Origin: Pedobacter chinensis
GTDB lineage: Bacteria > Bacteroidota > Bacteroidia > Sphingobacteriales > Sphingobacteriaceae
DNA: 64,000 nt
Assembly (NCBI RefSeq): GCF_003339865.1
Contig: NZ_QPKV01000016.1
Span: 1-64,000 of the forward strand
Direction: 5' to 3'
Part shown: in pieces, positions 41,374 to 51,619 of the stretch
Layout: each line of letters starts with the position of its first letter
Numbering within the stretch: position 1 is the stretch's first letter
The notes under the pieces: generated by a model
Told to the model about the DNA's origin: nothing
The model's database searches: none
The model's input: only the letters and a program-made list of their open reading frames with translations
Program-made: the position numbers and the translations under genes

Positions 41374-44174
41374 TTACCATTTTTTACCATCGCTTTTCTA
41401 AACTCACTCGGTGTGGTTCCGTACCGGGCTTTAAATACAGTTGAAAAATATGTTGCTGAAGAAATCCCTACCATGTAGCTAACTTCAGCAATTGTATGAT
41501 CCTCATTGCTGAGATAGTATTTTGCTTTTTTCAGTCTCCGGTTTAGGATGTAATCGGATATACTGCAGTTGAGCAGCGCTTTAACTTTTCTGTAAAGCTG
41601 TATTCTGGAAATCCCGATCGAGCGACAAAGGTCTTCCACACTAAAGTCTTCATTGCTGAGATTGTGCTCCACAATTCCGGAGAACTCGTTAAGGAATTTT
41701 TTATCCAGTAAACTGGCCGTTGTTTTCTTCGCTCCGGCACTGATGTCGCTGGTATAGTGTTCTTTTAGTATGCCGCGGTTCCGCAGCAGGTTTTCAACAT
41801 TGGCGTGGAGGTAATCAAAGTTAAACGGTTTGGTCAGATATAAATCCGCCATGCTTTGCACCCCGTTAATTTGTTGTTCAATACTACCCTTTGCTGTTAA
41901 CAGAATAATCGGAATATGGGAGGTTCGGAAATCAGTTTTAAGTTTGTTTGCCAGGTCTGTGCCCGATCCATCAGGAAGTACAACATCGGAGATGATCACA
42001 TCCGGAATTTTTTCATAGGCTTCTAAAATCCCGGAATGGAGTGTAGATGCACTGAAAACCTCATAATCGTGCTCAAATTTTTCGCTGAGGTATTGTAAAA
42101 GATCAGGATTATCCTCCACAATCAACATGGTTTGTTCTTTTAGCGGGTTGAATGTTTGATCTTTTGTGGTTTTGAGGTTCTCTTCAAGATCAGTGGTATA
42201 AATTTTTACCTGATCATACAACCTGGAGTTTTTATCCTGATACCTTGAATCTTCAGGCTTAGCGAGCCCGGCATTGTTTAATGGCAGTTTAACGGTAAAG
42301 GTGGTGCCTTTCCACTTCTCACTTTCTACATCAATGGTACCTTTGTGCAGTGTGATCAGTTCTTTGGAAAGCGACAATCCAAGGCCCGAACCACGGGATT
42401 GACCGGAACCTACCTGATAGAACTCTTCAAAAATATTCTGAAGTGCGGTTTCGTCCATTCCAATGCCGTTATCCTCAATACTGATGATGAACTGTTCAGC
42501 AGTTGAAGATAAATGAACATAAATCCGCCCGTTGTCGGCGGTAAATTTAAGGGCGTTCGAAAGTAAATTGAACATCACTTTGTCCAAAATATCAGCATCA
42601 AACCAGGCCATCATTTCTTTTCCGCCGCCGATGAGCCGCAAATCTATATTTCGCTTATTTGCCAGGTGCCTGAAATGTTCAAGGAGTTCAGTAAGAAATT
42701 GAACCAGATTACCTGCAGCGGCGCGAATCTCAAATTTATCATGTTCAATCTTTCTGTAGTCGATTAGCTGGTTAACCAGTTTGAGCAATCTGAATACATT
42801 TTTATTGATCATCCGAAGGTTGTTTCCACTAAGCTGATTTACTTTTGGGTCTTTCAGTAAATCTTCAAGAGGTGATATAATCAGCGTTAAAGGTGTCCGG
42901 AATTCGTGAGAAATATTGGTAAAAAAGTTGAGTTTGGTTTCTGTTGCCTGTTCAGCTTTCGCCGACATTTCGATCAATTGGTTTTTCTGATCAATGATTT
43001 CAGCATTTTTAAGTTCAAGCCGTTTATTGATCTTTCTGTTCTCCAGCAGCGAATGAAAGGCCAATCCTCCGAATACCACTACCAGAACCAGGGTAATAAC
43101 AATTACATTGAGTACCAGCCGCTGGTTGTTATATATTTCCAACTGATCTTCCAGTAGTCCCTTTTGTCTTTCAATGTCTTTCTGCTGACTACTGAATTTT
43201 GCCCATTGCATTTTCATCAGTTCGACATTGGTACTGTCAATAACCACCGTTTGAAGTACATTTTCTTTTTGGAATGGTTTATTTGAAAGAATGGCAAAAG
43301 CAGTACTGATGGCTTCCTTTCCCCCGGTTGGATACAGAAGACTTGCCGTAAGGGTTTTGTTGCCTACAAGCTCCAGGCCTGCACGTGCACCCGGAAGCGC
43401 ATCAACACCGATTACCTTGGTTTCCTTTTGAAGATCAAGTTCTTTAAGTACATTCCAGCTACCAGAAGCCATGACATCATTATGTGCGAAAATAATATCG
43501 GTACCTTTAAGCTTTGACTGATGAGAACGCAATTGATTTTCTGCCTGCTCTTTAAGCCAGTCGCCATAGAACTGAAATTTTACTTGTATTTCCGGATATT
43601 TTTTAATCTGATCAATGAATCCTTTCGAACGCTCTATCGCAGGTGAAGAGCCGGGAAGTCCCATAACTTCTCCAACACTGCCTTTCCTTTTAAGTAAAGC
43701 ATTGGCAATATAGTCGGCAGCCATTTTACCAATCTGGTAGTTATCGGCACCTACGTAAGCGGTATAGTGTGGCGAAGAAGTCTTTCTGTCAATTAGGATA
43801 ACCGGGATGCCCATGTTATAAGCTTCCTCTACAACTGCAGCGAGGGGATGAGCTTCATTGGGCGAAATAATAAGCAGATCAATATTCTTTTTGAGCATCT
43901 CACGTACTTGTTTAACCTGCCGGTTGCTGTTCCCATCAGCATCCATGTACAGGAATTCTGCAGAAGGATGAAGCGAAAGCTCCATTTTCATTTCCTCCAA
44001 CATCGTTCGTCGCCAATGATCGGAGGCAATGCATTGAGAAAATCCAATGAAGAATTTTTCTTCCTGTTTATGATTATTGCATCCAAACAGGAACATAAGG
44101 CCGCACAAGTAGCTAAAAACAACTTTTTGAATGCTCCATTTGTATGCTGCTGGCTGATGTATTTCAACACTCAT
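41370..44174 (-). CDS. Hybrid two-component regulator with periplasmic sugar-binding sensor (fructan locus)
   Basis: 934 residues. A lipoprotein-like N-terminus (LMFLFGC) is followed by a type I periplasmic binding domain (about 40-320; GFSQCIASDHWRRTMLEEM, IIFAHNDVMASGSWNVL, KVIGVDALPG). Then come a membrane helix (LNVIVITLVLVVVFGGLAF), a histidine kinase (NISHEFRTPL, ATPase motifs DNGIGMD and GSGLGLSL), a receiver (MLIVEDNPDLL, IISDVVLPDGSG) and an AraC-type DNA-binding domain at the end. This is the layout of the fructose-sensing regulator BT1754 of Bacteroides thetaiotaomicron. It is divergent from the fructan operon and should activate it when fructose or a close sugar is bound in the periplasm. 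Confidence 0.93.
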   Translation of the reverse strand: MSVEIHQPAAYKWSIQKVVFSYLCGLMFLFGCNNHKQEEKFFIGFSQCIASDHWRRTMLEEMKMELSLHPSAEFLYMDADGNSNRQVKQVREMLKKNIDLLIISPNEAHPLAAVVEEAYNMGIPVILIDRKTSSPHYTAYVGADNYQIGKMAADYIANALLKRKGSVGEVMGLPGSSPAIERSKGFIDQIKKYPEIQVKFQFYGDWLKEQAENQLRSHQSKLKGTDIIFAHNDVMASGSWNVLKELDLQKETKVIGVDALPGARAGLELVGNKTLTASLLYPTGGKEAISTAFAILSNKPFQKENVLQTVVIDSTNVELMKMQWAKFSSQQKDIERQKGLLEDQLEIYNNQRLVLNVIVITLVLVVVFGGLAFHSLLENRKINKRLELKNAEIIDQKNQLIEMSAKAEQATETKLNFFTNISHEFRTPLTLIISPLEDLLKDPKVNQLSGNNLRMINKNVFRLLKLVNQLIDYRKIEHDKFEIRAAAGNLVQFLTELLEHFRHLANKRNIDLRLIGGGKEMMAWFDADILDKVMFNLLSNALKFTADNGRIYVHLSSTAEQFIISIEDNGIGMDETALQNIFEEFYQVGSGQSRGSGLGLSLSKELITLHKGTIDVESEKWKGTTFTVKLPLNNAGLAKPEDSRYQDKNSRLYDQVKIYTTDLEENLKTTKDQTFNPLKEQTMLIVEDNPDLLQYLSEKFEHDYEVFSASTLHSGILEAYEKIPDVIISDVVLPDGSGTDLANKLKTDFRTSHIPIILLTAKGSIEQQINGVQSMADLYLTKPFNFDYLHANVENLLRNRGILKEHYTSDISAGAKKTTASLLDKKFLNEFSGIVEHNLSNEDFSVEDLCRSIGISRIQLYRKVKALLNCSISDYILNRRLKKAKYYLSNEDHTIAEVSYMVGISSATYFSTVFKARYGTTPSEFRKAMVKNGN

Positions 44175-44455
44175 AAGGTTAGGATATTGGTTAGTTCAGG
44201 TTAAAGCTATTAAATGTAATCTGTATTTTAAAATCACGTGGTGCTCTTATCACTATTACATGTAACGAGAACGAAAGATAGCTGATACATGAGTTAAAGT
44301 GTTCGGCTTTCTGGTATTTTTATTTGATGTATATGCTTGATAATGAGTGTTTTATTTTTTGTTGCGTTTTTTAATGTTTTTGATATTTTTTTGGTAGTAC
44401 TGATTAGTGTGAGGAGGTAAATTGCGTCAGATTCACTAACCAAATAATATCATAG
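44175..44455. promoter_or_regulatory. Divergent control region of the fructan locus
   Basis: 281 noncoding bases between the regulator gene and the MFS gene. AATGTAAT (44213-44220) and ATTACATGT (44255-44263) form an inverted pair that could be a regulator site. No exact TAnnTTTG precedes the MFS gene, as expected for an activator-dependent promoter. Confidence 0.45.
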
Positions 44456-45790
44456 ATGAAAAAAAACTCTGTCCTGGCCTGGTCCATGGTTGTTGCATTA
44501 GGTGGGTTCCTGTTCGGTTTTGATACCGCCGTAATATCGGGAGCTGAAAAGTCCATTCAGCAATTCTGGTCGCTTTCGGTCTTTCAGCACGGTCTGACCA
44601 TTTCAATTGCTCTTATAGGTACTGTAATAGGTTCGCTTTTAGGCTCAAAACCTTCTGATAAATTCGGAAGAAAGTATACGCTTGTTTTTGTTGCTATTGC
44701 CTACCTGCTCTCTTCGTTGGGTACTGCTCTTGCTGATAACTGGTACTTCTTTCTGGCTTTCCGCTTTCTGGGTGGTTTAGGTGTCGGAACTTCTTCGGTA
44801 ACTGCTCCGATTTATATTTCAAAAGTATCTCCTGCCGAGAAAAGAGGACAACTTGTAGGCCTTTTTCAATTCAATGTTGTATTGGGAATTTTAGTTTCTT
44901 ATCTTTCTAATTACCTGCTCAGTCAAACAGGTGAACATTCGTGGAGGTGGATGCTTGGTGTTCAGGCCGTGCCTTCGATTTTATTTCTGGTATTAATCCG
45001 TTTTATTCCGGAAAGCCCGCGCTGGCTTATTCTGAAAAGAGGAGATACCGAAAAAGCGCTTCGTACGCTTAACATTATCAATCCTCAAAATGCAGAACAG
45101 GAACTTGCCGCTATTCTAAAGTCTGATACGACGAATAAAGATCATCATCAAAAGGTACCAGGTCTGTTTTCCGGACAGTACAATTTTCCGGTAATGCTGG
45201 CCGTATTGTTTGCTATTTTCAATCAGGTGTCTGGTATCAATGCCATTATATATTATGCACCAAGAATTTTTGCCATGGCAGGATTGGGAGAGCATTCATC
45301 ACTACTTTCTACTGTAGGAATTGGTGTGGTTAATTTTGTATTTACGCTCATTGCCATCAATTTCATTGACCAGATCGGCCGGCGGGTATTGATGCTTATT
45401 GGATCTGTAGGACTTATTATTTCCCTCTTTCTGGTTGCTTTCACATTCTATTATAATATTCAGGGTGGCTTGGCTATACCGGTATTCATCATGGTTTTCA
45501 TTGCTTTTTTTGCTTTTTCGCAGGGTGCTGTCATTTGGGTTTTTATTTCTGAAATCTTCCCCAACCAGGTACGGGCAAAGGGACAAACTTTAGGCAGCTC
45601 TACCCATTGGATTATGGCGGCACTGATTGCATTTTATTTTCCTTATCTCACTGAAATTCTCGGTGGAGCGGTAACCTTTTTCTTCTTTGGAAGTATGATG
45701 GTTCTGCAACTGATTTTTGTATGGCGAATCATGCCGGAAACCAAAGGAAAGTCGCTCGAACAAATTGGATCTAACATCATAATGCACTGA
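44456..45790 (+). CDS. Sugar porter family MFS transporter, probably fructose
   Basis: 444 residues with twelve helices. GGFLFGFDTAVISGAE in helix 1, KFGRKYTL and PESPRWLI are sugar porter signatures, and RIMPETKGKSLEQI is the family's C-terminal PETKG motif. It should carry a monosaccharide with protons into the cytoplasm. It is the first gene of the fructan operon, one base before the kinase gene's start, so it most likely brings in fructose freed in the periplasm. Confidence 0.9.
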   Translation: MKKNSVLAWSMVVALGGFLFGFDTAVISGAEKSIQQFWSLSVFQHGLTISIALIGTVIGSLLGSKPSDKFGRKYTLVFVAIAYLLSSLGTALADNWYFFLAFRFLGGLGVGTSSVTAPIYISKVSPAEKRGQLVGLFQFNVVLGILVSYLSNYLLSQTGEHSWRWMLGVQAVPSILFLVLIRFIPESPRWLILKRGDTEKALRTLNIINPQNAEQELAAILKSDTTNKDHHQKVPGLFSGQYNFPVMLAVLFAIFNQVSGINAIIYYAPRIFAMAGLGEHSSLLSTVGIGVVNFVFTLIAINFIDQIGRRVLMLIGSVGLIISLFLVAFTFYYNIQGGLAIPVFIMVFIAFFAFSQGAVIWVFISEIFPNQVRAKGQTLGSSTHWIMAALIAFYFPYLTEILGGAVTFFFFGSMMVLQLIFVWRIMPETKGKSLEQIGSNIIMH

Positions 45791-45791
45791 T

Positions 45792-46682
45792 ATGTCTTTA
45801 AAAAATAAACCTATAATATGCTTTGGAGAAGTTCTTTGGGATGTACTTCCTGATGGACCACAACCGGGAGGAGCGCCACTAAATGTTGCCTATCATTTAA
45901 ATAAGCTTGGACTTCATCCGGCCATTATCAGCCGGGTGGGTAATGATGACAATGGAAAATGGCTCACAGAACTGATGGATCAATGGAATCTTGACAGAAA
46001 ATTTGTTCAGATTGATGAAGAGCATCAAACCAGTGAAGTAGTCGCCAGCCTGAAAAATGGAAATGAAGTTTGCTACGAAATTGTATTTCCGGTGGCCTGG
46101 GATTTTATAACCCCCGAAAACGCTATAGTTCATCAGGCAGCTTCAGCAGAATATCTGATCTATGGTTCACTATCCAGCAGAAATGATATTACCAGAAATA
46201 CACTCTTCGAATTGCTGGAGGGCGATGCAATAAAGGTACTGGATATCAACCTGAGGTATCCGTTTGTAAAACGTGCAATCCTTGAACCTTTGTTAAAAAA
46301 AGCAGATATAATCAAATTCAATGAGGCAGAGCTTGATACGGTGCAAACGCTTTTTGGTGGATCTTATGGCACAGAGAGAGAGAAAGTAGCCTTTGTACAG
46401 GAAAGATTCAGTACTCCGGAGATTTTGATCACAAAAGGCGAATCGGGAGCAGCTTATTATATCGGACCAGAGAGATTTTACCATTATGGTGCTGAAGTAC
46501 GGGTAAAAGATACCATAGGAAGCGGTGATGCTTTTCTTGCTGCATTTATATCCGGACACCGAAAACGCAGCGATCCGGCCCAAATACTAAAAAATGCAAT
46601 AGCGATGGGTGCATTTATCGCTACGCAGAAAGGTGCTTGTCCGGATTATGAACTGGAAGAGTACCTGGATTTCCAGATCTGA
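45792..46682 (+). CDS. PfkB family fructokinase
   Basis: 296 residues. FGEVLWDVLPDGPQPGGAPLN is the N-terminal sugar-binding motif, and DTIGSGDAFLAAFISG is the PfkB signature with the catalytic Asp. The gene directly follows the fructose-type MFS porter. It would convert incoming fructose to fructose 6-phosphate for glycolysis. Family length is about 300. Assignment as fructokinase over other PfkB kinases rests mainly on the locus. Confidence 0.9.
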   Translation: MSLKNKPIICFGEVLWDVLPDGPQPGGAPLNVAYHLNKLGLHPAIISRVGNDDNGKWLTELMDQWNLDRKFVQIDEEHQTSEVVASLKNGNEVCYEIVFPVAWDFITPENAIVHQAASAEYLIYGSLSSRNDITRNTLFELLEGDAIKVLDINLRYPFVKRAILEPLLKKADIIKFNEAELDTVQTLFGGSYGTEREKVAFVQERFSTPEILITKGESGAAYYIGPERFYHYGAEVRVKDTIGSGDAFLAAFISGHRKRSDPAQILKNAIAMGAFIATQKGACPDYELEEYLDFQI

Positions 46683-46752
46683 CGGCAATTTGAGCCAAGA
46701 TCGGAAAATTGCTGATCAATTAATTCTAACCAAATAAAACCAATAATGACCA

Positions 46753-49700
46753 ATGAAAAAGATTATCTTTTATTGCTGTTTGATGCTCATTTATGTGCTG
46801 GACAGCTCAGCCCAGATTAAAACCGTAACGGGCACGGTAACCGATCAGCAGAACAATGCCATTGAGGGCGTTTCAGTTGTGGTGGTAGAATCAGGAAAAA
46901 CGGCCATTACTGATGCCAAAGGAAGGTTTAGCATTCAGGGAGAATCGGGGCAAACGCTGAAATTTGGCTACGTAGGTGCCGTGCCTTATAGTTTAAAAAT
47001 TGGAAATGCCGAAAACCTCACTATACAGCTTGATCTTAATAACTCGCTTAACGATGTAGTGGTAACTGGTTATCAAAAAGAGCGGAAAAAAGACCTTACT
47101 GGTGCCGTATCGGTAGTCAATGTTCAGGAAATCAAGGATATTCCATTGGGAAATCCAATCAAGGCATTACAAGGCAGGGTGCCTGGTGTGTTTATCAGTG
47201 CCGATGGTGCGCCCAACGGCGGTGCAAGTGTGCGGATCAGGGGAATAGGAACGCTCGGTAACAATGATCCGCTTTATGTTATAGATGGAATTCCCACTAA
47301 ACGGGGGTTACAGGAATTAAATCAGAACGATATTGAATCGATTCAGGTGCTTAAAGATGCTTCTTCAGCAACCATTTACGGTTCAAGAGCCGCAAATGGG
47401 GTTATCATTGTAACAACCAAGCGGGCCAGGGCAGGCTATAGTCGTGTCGATTTTGATGCATCTGCGTCGCTGCAATTTTATACTTCAAAACTTAAAACCC
47501 TGAATGCCGAAGAACGGGGCAGAGCTTACTGGCAGGCTGCGGTTAATGATCGTTCTGATCCAAATCTAAATCAGATTTATAAATATGAATGGAACAATAA
47601 TTTTGATAATCCGGTACTAAACCGGGTGGTGATACCAGAATTTATAGATGCTGCCAAAACCATGAGATCCGCAAATACCAATTGGTTCGATGAAATTTCG
47701 CAGCAATCGCTCCTGCAATCCTATAATGTATCTATCGCCAACGGTAACGAAAAAGGGAACAGCTTGTTTTCATTAAGTTATTACGATAACAAGGGAATTA
47801 TCAGGGAAACAAGAGATAAAAAACTAACTGCCCGGGTAAATTCAGATTATAGTTTGCTTAATGGTAAGCTTCGTATTGGAGAAAACCTGTCGGGCACCTA
47901 TATGAAAGATGTATTGATTCCTACCGGAGATGTGACCGGATTATCGCAGATCGTGTTCTCCGTTGTGCCCATCTACACCGTGAATGGTGGTTGGGGTGGT
48001 CCGGCAGCGGGAATGGCAGACAGGCAAAATCCTGTTAGGCTCATTGAAGATAACAAGCAGAACTTTAATAATTTCTGGAGGGTATTTGGTAATGTTTATG
48101 CCGAATTACAGATTATCCCAAACTTATTGCTAAAAACCAGCTATGCCATTGATTATAATGGAAATTATGCCAGAACGCTACGCAAATCCTATACTTCCGG
48201 GTTTCTTTCCGATCCATCTAATGCCGTGAATACCAATAGCAACTATGATGGTAACCGAATCTGGCAAAATACGCTTACCTATTCAATAAAATCAGAAAAA
48301 CACCAGGCGGATTTTCTGATTGCACAGGAACAGATCAACACCATTTATCAGGGTTTCGGGGCGAGTAGACAGGGTTTGGCATTGGAGAATAGCGATTATG
48401 CCTATCTTGATGCCGGCTCTACAAATAAGGATAATGGTGGAAACGGTACCAGTAGCGCATTGCTTTCTTATTTTGCAAAGGCCAATTATACCTACAATGA
48501 TCGATATCTTTTCTCAGCAACTATCCGGAGAGATGGCTCTTCAAGGTTTGGAAAAGAGAACCAGTTTGGTTATTTTCCTGCATTCTCAGCAGGATGGAGG
48601 TTAAGTGAGGAACAATTTATCAAAGAGTCGCTTCCGGTTGTTTCTGATCTGAAACTACGCTATGGATGGGGAAAAAACGGAAATCAGGAAATAGCCAATA
48701 ATGCAACTTATACCCTATATTCAGCAGTTTATGGAACCAATGCAATTGGAAACTATGATGGTGGCACGGCTTATGATATTACAGGATCAAATACGGGACA
48801 ACTCCCTTCCGGATTCGCATTAATTCAACAGGGCAACAATACACTCAAATGGGAAGAAACCTCTCAACATAATATAGGTCTTGATTTTGCACTACTCAGG
48901 AATGAATTGTCGGGTTCGGTAGATTATTTTATCAAGAAAACATCCGATATTCTGATTAGCCCCGCCTACCTCGCTGTAATTGGCGAAGGGGGCGCCAGAT
49001 TTGCCAACGGCGCATCAATGCAAAATAAAGGCCTCGAGTTCTTGCTATCGTGGTCTAAAAAAATTGGAAATAACTGGAATATCACATTAACCGGGAATGC
49101 GGCTTCTTACCGAAATAAAGTAACGGAATTGCCACCTGAAATTTTGACCTCTTATCCAGGCAATGGTACAGATAAAAATATTTTGGGCCGGCCCATCACT
49201 TCTATATTCGGATATGTGGCCGATGGCATTTTTAAATCAGCGGCAGAGGTTAATGCACATGCTACACAACCTGGAAAAGGAATTGGCAGGATCAGGTACA
49301 AAGATCTGAACGGAGACGGTGTGATCGATGCACTGGATAGGGATTACATTGGAAACAGTGCTCCAAAATGGATATATGGCCTGAATACTTCAATCAGCTA
49401 CAAGGATTTCGATCTTTCATTCTTTCTACAGGGTGTTCAGGGATCAATGGTAAACAACGGCTATAAATACCTGACAGATTTCTCTTCTCTGGCTCCCGGA
49501 GCGAATTTTGGAACACGTACCCTTGATGCGTTTACCCCACAAAACAGCTCATCAGACATACCTTCACTAACCCTGGTAGACCGCAACAACGAAGGGCGCA
49601 CATCAACGTATTTTCTCGAAAGCGGTTCTTACCTGAAGCTTAGAAATATCCAGCTGGGTTATAATCTGCAAAATGCCCTGAAGAATCTTAAAGTTCAGCG

Positions 49701-49836
49701 GGCACGGGTTTTCGTTCAGGCCAGTAATGTATTTACCATTAAGAGCAAAAGTTATACGGCAACCGATCCGGAAAATCCCGGAAATGCCTATCCCATTCCA
49801 CTGATCACAACAGTAGGTTTAAATGTTTCATTCTAA
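46753..49836 (+). CDS. SusC-like TonB-dependent transporter
   Basis: 1027 residues. A signal peptide ends in DSSAQ. A CarboxypepD_reg domain (about 22-105; VTGTVTDQQNNAIEGVSVVV) is followed by the SusC plug motif (NDVVVTGYQKERKKDLTGAV, GIGTLGNNDPLYVIDGIP, SIQVLKDASSATIYGSRAAN) and the barrel ending in LNVSF. With SusD it imports oligosaccharides across the outer membrane. The SusD gene starts 13 bases after the stop. In this locus the cargo should be fructo-oligosaccharide. Confidence 0.95.
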   Translation: MKKIIFYCCLMLIYVLDSSAQIKTVTGTVTDQQNNAIEGVSVVVVESGKTAITDAKGRFSIQGESGQTLKFGYVGAVPYSLKIGNAENLTIQLDLNNSLNDVVVTGYQKERKKDLTGAVSVVNVQEIKDIPLGNPIKALQGRVPGVFISADGAPNGGASVRIRGIGTLGNNDPLYVIDGIPTKRGLQELNQNDIESIQVLKDASSATIYGSRAANGVIIVTTKRARAGYSRVDFDASASLQFYTSKLKTLNAEERGRAYWQAAVNDRSDPNLNQIYKYEWNNNFDNPVLNRVVIPEFIDAAKTMRSANTNWFDEISQQSLLQSYNVSIANGNEKGNSLFSLSYYDNKGIIRETRDKKLTARVNSDYSLLNGKLRIGENLSGTYMKDVLIPTGDVTGLSQIVFSVVPIYTVNGGWGGPAAGMADRQNPVRLIEDNKQNFNNFWRVFGNVYAELQIIPNLLLKTSYAIDYNGNYARTLRKSYTSGFLSDPSNAVNTNSNYDGNRIWQNTLTYSIKSEKHQADFLIAQEQINTIYQGFGASRQGLALENSDYAYLDAGSTNKDNGGNGTSSALLSYFAKANYTYNDRYLFSATIRRDGSSRFGKENQFGYFPAFSAGWRLSEEQFIKESLPVVSDLKLRYGWGKNGNQEIANNATYTLYSAVYGTNAIGNYDGGTAYDITGSNTGQLPSGFALIQQGNNTLKWEETSQHNIGLDFALLRNELSGSVDYFIKKTSDILISPAYLAVIGEGGARFANGASMQNKGLEFLLSWSKKIGNNWNITLTGNAASYRNKVTELPPEILTSYPGNGTDKNILGRPITSIFGYVADGIFKSAAEVNAHATQPGKGIGRIRYKDLNGDGVIDALDRDYIGNSAPKWIYGLNTSISYKDFDLSFFLQGVQGSMVNNGYKYLTDFSSLAPGANFGTRTLDAFTPQNSSSDIPSLTLVDRNNEGRTSTYFLESGSYLKLRNIQLGYNLQNALKNLKVQRARVFVQASNVFTIKSKSYTATDPENPGNAYPIPLITTVGLNVSF

Positions 49837-49849
49837 AACGATTAATAAA

Positions 49850-51565
49850 ATGAAAAAAATTATCATATACCTTATACTCTGCCTGATGTTTAGCTCCTGT
49901 TCAAAGGTGCTTGACGAAAAACCACAAGGAGTGGTGTCTTCAGAAGATCTCAATACTCCTGAAAATGCAGAAAAAATGGTTATTGCAGCCTACTCGGCTT
50001 TGGGTAACGATTATTGGGCAACACCTTATAGCAGTATGTGGGCTTATGGAAGTATCCGAAGTGGAGATGCCTATAAAGGAGGAGATGGTCCCGGAGATGT
50101 GGGAGATTTCAATGCCTATGAAACTTTTAACCTTAACCGGGTGGATCTTGGTAATGCAGATGGAACCTGGTTTAGGCTATATGTAGCTATAGGCAGGGTT
50201 AATGATGCGTTAGGTAGAGTTAATAACCTTACCACTGCTGAACTTCCTAATAAAACAATCAGACAAGGTGAACTCAGATTTTTAAGAGGTCATTTTTATT
50301 TTCTGTTGAAGATCCTCTTTAAACGCGTACCCTTTATTGATGAAACGATTGCAAAAACCGATTACGATAAGATTTCGAACGTTGATCTCAGCGATCAGCA
50401 ACTCTGGGACAAAATCACTGCTGATTTTCGCTTTGCGGCAGATAATCTTCCGGATGTTCAAGCCGATAAAGGAAGGGCAACCCGATTTGCAGCCAAGTCA
50501 TATTTAGCAAAAGTGCTATTGTACCAGGCCTATGTACAGGACGACCGGAATAATGTAACCACGGTAGACGCAGCTAAATTAACAGAAGTGTTAACGTTAA
50601 CCGATGAGGTAATCAACTCTGGAAAATACAGCCTTAGTACTGATTACGCCAATAATTTCCTGTCCAGATTTGAAAATGGCACTGAATCTGTTTTCGCTAT
50701 ACAATATTCAAAAGATGACGGAACGCCGAACGGCAGGACCGACAATGGTCATTCACTCAATTACCCAATGAATGTTGAGTACGGTTGTTGTGGTTTTCAC
50801 ACACCAAGTCAGAACTTAGTGAACGCGTTTAAAACTTCAACAAGCGGTTTGCCTCTATTCGATTCTTACAATATTGTTAATACGGCAGCAGGCGATGATT
50901 TTAAGACTGAAGGTTTTGATCCCAGGCTGGATCATTCTGTTGCTATTCCGGGACATCCGTACAAATACAGGCCAAACTTTATTTTTCAGATTTCCTGGAC
51001 AAGAGCACCGCAAATTTATGGAAGGTTTATGAGCCTGAAAGAAGTGGTATTACCTGATGATCCTGCGTTTAAGAAGTTTCCTCCTTTTATGTCAAGCTCC
51101 AAGAACTGGGATATTATCCGCTATGCTGATGTACTTTTGTTTAAAGCCGAAGCTTTGATTGAGTTGGGGAGGTTCAATGAGGCACTTCCATTGATCAATG
51201 CGATCAGAACCAGGGCCTCAAACAGCACCTCACTTTTAAAACAGGCAGATGGCTCGGATATCTCCAATTACAGAATTAATACTTACCAACCCGGAGTGAA
51301 TTGTACCTGGAGCCAAACTTATGCCAGGGAGGCGCTTCGGTATGAGAGAAGAATGGAGTTTGCAATGGAAGGCTACCGCTTTTTTGATTTAGTAAGATGG
51401 GGCATTGCTGCAGAATATCTGAATGCTTATTTTTCTGTAGAAAAGAACAGGGCATCACATTTAAGAGATGCTGTATTTAAAAAGAACAGAGATGAGTATC
51501 TGCCTATTCCATTAAACCAGATCAATTTTAGCAAAGGCCTTTACAAACAAAATACAGGCTGGTAA
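49850..51565 (+). CDS. SusD-like surface glycan-binding lipoprotein
   Basis: 571 residues from ATG 49850; a start at 49823 would overlap susC and add residues ahead of the signal peptide. The lipobox is MFSSC. KVLDEKPQGVVSSEDLNTPENAEKMV is the usual SusD N-terminus, RQGELRFLRGHFYFLLKILF is the helical repeat motif and LRYERRMEFAMEGYRFFDLVRWG is the C-terminal RagB/SusD signature. It caps the SusC channel and captures the sugar at the cell surface. No SusE-like gene follows. Confidence 0.94.
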   Translation: MKKIIIYLILCLMFSSCSKVLDEKPQGVVSSEDLNTPENAEKMVIAAYSALGNDYWATPYSSMWAYGSIRSGDAYKGGDGPGDVGDFNAYETFNLNRVDLGNADGTWFRLYVAIGRVNDALGRVNNLTTAELPNKTIRQGELRFLRGHFYFLLKILFKRVPFIDETIAKTDYDKISNVDLSDQQLWDKITADFRFAADNLPDVQADKGRATRFAAKSYLAKVLLYQAYVQDDRNNVTTVDAAKLTEVLTLTDEVINSGKYSLSTDYANNFLSRFENGTESVFAIQYSKDDGTPNGRTDNGHSLNYPMNVEYGCCGFHTPSQNLVNAFKTSTSGLPLFDSYNIVNTAAGDDFKTEGFDPRLDHSVAIPGHPYKYRPNFIFQISWTRAPQIYGRFMSLKEVVLPDDPAFKKFPPFMSSSKNWDIIRYADVLLFKAEALIELGRFNEALPLINAIRTRASNSTSLLKQADGSDISNYRINTYQPGVNCTWSQTYAREALRYERRMEFAMEGYRFFDLVRWGIAAEYLNAYFSVEKNRASHLRDAVFKKNRDEYLPIPLNQINFSKGLYKQNTGW

Positions 51566-51619
51566 GGAGCACTTCTGCCAGCCTTAATTTAGAAACAGAA
51601 TGATAGTAAATTAAAGAAC